From the NCBI RefSeq assembly GCF_004346035.1, contig NZ_SLZN01000022.1:1-43314 (forward strand): a stretch of DNA of 43,314 bases, given 5' to 3'. Position numbers and translations under genes: made by a program. Shown here one piece after another: positions 41,445-43,314 of the stretch (position 1 is the first letter of the stretch; every line of letters starts with the position of its first letter). Source of the stretch: Acidomonas methanolica (GTDB lineage Bacteria; Pseudomonadota; Alphaproteobacteria; Acetobacterales; Acetobacteraceae). Below the pieces are notes generated by a model. It saw nothing but the letters and a program-made list of their open reading frames with translations. It was not told the DNA's origin and ran no database searches.

Positions 41445-42047
41445 ATGTCCGATCCCGAGCTTTATTTCGTCCTGCCGCCCTCGTTCGATCCCGTTCGTCA
41501 CATGAGCGTTCTGCGCGAGGCGCTGGAACTCGGCCGGCCGACGGCGCTTCGTCTCGCCGTGACGGAGGAGGCCGCCGCCCGCACGCAGGCGACCGCCCTC
41601 CAGCACGTGTTGCGCGCGCAGGACATCGCGCTGATTCTGACCAACCTCCCCGCTCTCGCCCGACAACTCGATTGCGACGGCGTGCAGCTCGACGCGACCT
41701 CGCCCCTGCTTGCCACTGCCCGGAAGGCTCTGGGCGAGGACCGTCAGCTCGGGATCGCCTGTCCGCCCACGCGGGACGCCGCCATGAGTGCGGGCGAGGC
41801 CGGCGCGGATTATATCGCCCTCCCGCCGGAAGGCGCGGATGTGGTGCGCTGGTGGGGCGAGATGATGGAACTTCCGACGGTCGCGGACCCGCTCTCCACC
41901 TCTGCCGAGGCGCGCGCCATGGCGGGTGCCGGGGTGGATTTCCTGACGCTCCGCATCGATTGTACCGCTCCGGATCAGATGCGCGCGCAAATCCGGGACT
42001 GGGCGGATCTCAGGCCGGGCCGTCCGGCGTCAGCACGCCCTGCGTGA
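41445..42047 (+). CDS. ThiE/TenI-like protein, degenerate
   Basis: A 200-residue TIM-barrel protein: LILTNLPALARQLDCDGVQL, EDRQLGIACPPTRDAAMSAGEAG and ADYIALPP resemble thiamine phosphate synthase. But the usual NDR and GVHLGQxD motifs are replaced by LTNLP and GVQLDATS, and the QGDLP-like substrate loop is not seen. It may be a TenI-like or repurposed protein rather than an active ThiE. Start ATG at 41445, 4 bases after the previous stop; the frame is open earlier but overlaps that gene. Its 3' end overlaps the convergent fasciclin gene by 38 bases. Confidence 0.75.
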   Translation: MSDPELYFVLPPSFDPVRHMSVLREALELGRPTALRLAVTEEAAARTQATALQHVLRAQDIALILTNLPALARQLDCDGVQLDATSPLLATARKALGEDRQLGIACPPTRDAAMSAGEAGADYIALPPEGADVVRWWGEMMELPTVADPLSTSAEARAMAGAGVDFLTLRIDCTAPDQMRAQIRDWADLRPGRPASARPA

Positions 42048-42723
42048 AATAGAGCACGCCGTTCGACTGCGGCGCACCCGCCAGCCAGAGACGATTCGTC
42101 CGGCCGGAGGGGCCGACGAGCACGAACTGCTTCCCCGGCGCGTCCCACCGGACGGTGAGCGGCACGCCGTCCACCGTCTTCAGGCTGAGGGAGGAGCTGT
42201 GCGACCGCGCCATCTTCCGGGTTAGCGCCGCATTGTCCCAGCGACCCGGCACGATCGTATAGGCGAGAATCCGCCGAAGCTGGGCCTGCCCGACCGTGCC
42301 GCGCAGACCGTCCGACGCCTGATGCGACAATTTTTCGAGCGGCTGGTTGGGAATGGCGAAGACCGTATAGGGCCCGGCGCGTCGCAGCAGGCGCATCAAC
42401 CCCGCCTGCTCCAGCGCATGGGCGTAGTCCGCCAGTTCGAGTGACGCGGCGATGTTCTCGCTCAGCGGGCGATCCGAATAGGAGGGAGTCGGCGGCTCTT
42501 CATAGGCGACGGGGGAAGAGACGATCCCCGCATTCGCCGCGGCGTTCAATTCCGCCTGGTCGGCCCGCCCGGCCATTGAGGGCATGATGACCGCCGCCGA
42601 TGCCCCCCGCACGAAAAGCGGGTCCTGCCGCGCGGAACTCTCGCACCCCGCCAGCGCGAGCGCGACAGCCAGCGCACCCGCCACACCGCTGAAAAATCCC
42701 CCAGCGCGTCCACCACGTCGCAT
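42010..42723 (-). CDS. Fasciclin (FAS1) domain lipoprotein
   Basis: About 237 residues. Lipoprotein signal ending in ALALAGC; a flexible region of about 65 residues; then a FAS1 domain (about 90-235): LADYAHALEQAGLMRLLRRAGPYTVFAIPN (part), LRRILAYTIVPGRW, GVLYFTQGVLTPDGPA at the end. FAS1 proteins act in adhesion. Three ATGs follow in a row at 42729, 42726 and 42723; GGGGAAGG is at the right distance from the last. Same strand as the Gly/Trp lipoprotein gene upstream. Confidence 0.85.
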   Translation of the reverse strand: MRRGGRAGGFFSGVAGALAVALALAGCESSARQDPLFVRGASAAVIMPSMAGRADQAELNAAANAGIVSSPVAYEEPPTPSYSDRPLSENIAASLELADYAHALEQAGLMRLLRRAGPYTVFAIPNQPLEKLSHQASDGLRGTVGQAQLRRILAYTIVPGRWDNAALTRKMARSHSSSLSLKTVDGVPLTVRWDAPGKQFVLVGPSGRTNRLWLAGAPQSNGVLYFTQGVLTPDGPA

Positions 42724-42764
42724 CATCATCCTTCCCCGCCGCAGGGACGGGAATCCGCCAGGAC

Positions 42765-43193
42765 TCAGCAGCCATCCCCGCGCATCGTCCATCCGATAAC
42801 ACGGCTGTTCACGAGTTCAAACGTCGTCTGGCAGGTGGTGCTGTAGTAGCTCGCCGGGAAACCTCCGCCCCAGCCTCCCCAGCCGCCGCCCCAACCGCCG
42901 CCCCAGCCTCCCCAGCCGCCGCCCCAACCGCCCCAGCCGCCCCACGGGCCGCCGCCCCAGCCCCAGCCCCATCCGCCCATGCCAGGAGAATAGGAGGTCT
43001 CGTTCTGGATATAGGCGAGGAAATTGTGGCCGCTGGCCACATAGGCACGGCTCGGCACACCGAACTTGCGGATGACATCGACATCCGTCCGGCCGACCAT
43101 CGAGTCGAGCACCTGCTTTTGCTGAAGCGTCGGCACGTCGCAGGCGGTCAACGCCAGAACGCTCAGGAGAGGAAGAAATCGCGCTCCGGTCAT
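42765..43193 (-). CDS. Lipoprotein with Gly/Trp repeats
   Basis: A 142-residue protein. Signal with lipobox ALTAC (Cys at 18), a short globular part DSMVGRTDVDVIRKFGVPSR like SmpA/BamE-type folds, then a Gly-Trp tract (about 73-111) of GGW, GGGW units, and a C-terminal part with two Cys and TTFELVNSRVIGW. The tract is encoded by a repeated GC-rich DNA unit (42865-42927). It is probably surface or periplasm located. RBS GGGAG is 12 bases before the ATG. Not a family I can name. Confidence 0.8.
   Translation of the reverse strand: MTGARFLPLLSVLALTACDVPTLQQKQVLDSMVGRTDVDVIRKFGVPSRAYVASGHNFLAYIQNETSYSPGMGGWGWGWGGGPWGGWGGWGGGWGGWGGGWGGGWGGWGGGFPASYYSTTCQTTFELVNSRVIGWTMRGDGC
42865..42927. repeat. 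30-bp repeat, 33-bp period, coding Gly/Trp tract
   Basis: Two identical 30-bp copies at 42865-42894 and 42898-42927, with three bases between, encode an 11-residue unit (GGWGGWGGGWG). Further diverged units extend to about 42975. Slipped-strand change is likely. Confidence 0.75.
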
Positions 43194-43314
43194 AATGACT
43201 TATATCTCCCAGAAGATCGGGTTCTTCCGCACTTTTCGTGATGGGTATCTTGTACTGAGGTTCCGGAACTGGGAAATCCAGAAAGTCGTTCACTTTCATG
43301 GATATTCCCCAGTG
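43194..43314. other. Right-edge spacer, probable promoter of the Gly/Trp lipoprotein
   Basis: AT-richer than its neighbours. On the minus strand it contains an ATG at 43299 after GGGGAA, opening a frame (MKVNDFLDFPVPEPQYKI) that runs into the lipoprotein gene in another frame. I do not accept it as a gene. It more likely holds the promoter and leader. Confidence 0.3.

Noticed and set aside
42817-43299. Alternative gene beginning MKVNDFLDF
   Set aside because: After about 45 codons it becomes an Arg/Leu-rich shadow of the Gly/Trp lipoprotein, which has a signal peptide and lipobox in the other frame.

Overview
The window is GC-rich DNA from an alphaproteobacterium, most likely a member of the Acetobacteraceae (acetic acid bacteria). 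The evidence is the alphaproteobacterial single-cysteine ribosomal protein L36, an FlbT flagellar regulator, an alphaproteobacterial-style 6S RNA between zapA and the 5-formyl-THF cyclo-ligase gene, and glucan (opg), biotin and TonB gene sets typical of that group. The genus is not decided by the sequence alone. Except for the first ~800 bases, this is compact chromosomal DNA with many ATGA-coupled gene pairs.

Left edge (1-800): a mobile-DNA scar. The first 95 bases are the end of an IS3-type insertion sequence, with the start of its OrfA on the minus strand. It interrupts the C-terminal part of an AAA_13-type ATPase gene. At 770-794 lies the 3' end of a tRNA gene with no tRNA body before it. 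This looks like the attachment-site boundary of an integrated island, with ordinary chromosome to the right.

843-7728: a WD40 protein translationally coupled to a CobW/COG0523 metallochaperone GTPase, an O-antigen ligase/polymerase-like membrane protein, a small secreted protein, and a secreted glucoamylase-family (COG5368) protein downstream of bioA. 6442-11048: a biotin cluster in which bioA diverges from bioF, a BioH/BioG-like esterase and a fused bioC-bioD gene. These genes cover pimeloyl-ACP formation and the steps up to dethiobiotin. bioB is not in the window.

11166-24159: a GT4 glycosyltransferase with a Nudix hydrolase, mtnA (methionine salvage), a DUF2272 lipoprotein, a rhodanese divergent from a cysteine synthase, an OmpR/EnvZ-type two-component pair, a YqaA/DedA membrane protein, two tandem class-I aminotransferases, a small Cys-rich protein, a TPR protein, L36 and a small secreted protein.

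24209-33016 (minus strand): oligopeptidase B-like S9 peptidase, opgH, opgG, an HtrA/DegP protease and opgC. Together they form an osmoregulated periplasmic glucan synthesis and modification locus with a periplasmic quality-control protease inside it. 33169-34514 encodes an Mrp/ApbC Fe-S carrier and a coupled small lipoprotein. 34618-38283 is an iron-uptake locus: a PepSY membrane protein plus a small membrane protein, divergent from a TonB-dependent siderophore receptor, with a Fur-box-like site between them.

38362-40950 (minus strand) runs from a small coiled-coil protein through zapA, 6S RNA and the cyclo-ligase to a YmdB-family phosphoesterase and flbT. The right end holds an unknown protein, a degenerate ThiE-like protein, a fasciclin-domain lipoprotein and a Gly/Trp-repeat lipoprotein.

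I did not find a wholly new multi-gene system. The most distinctive items are the bioC-bioD fusion, the island boundary with the IS-truncated ATPase, two hairpins that overlap Shine-Dalgarno sequences, the opg locus with an embedded HtrA, and the Gly/Trp-repeat lipoprotein.
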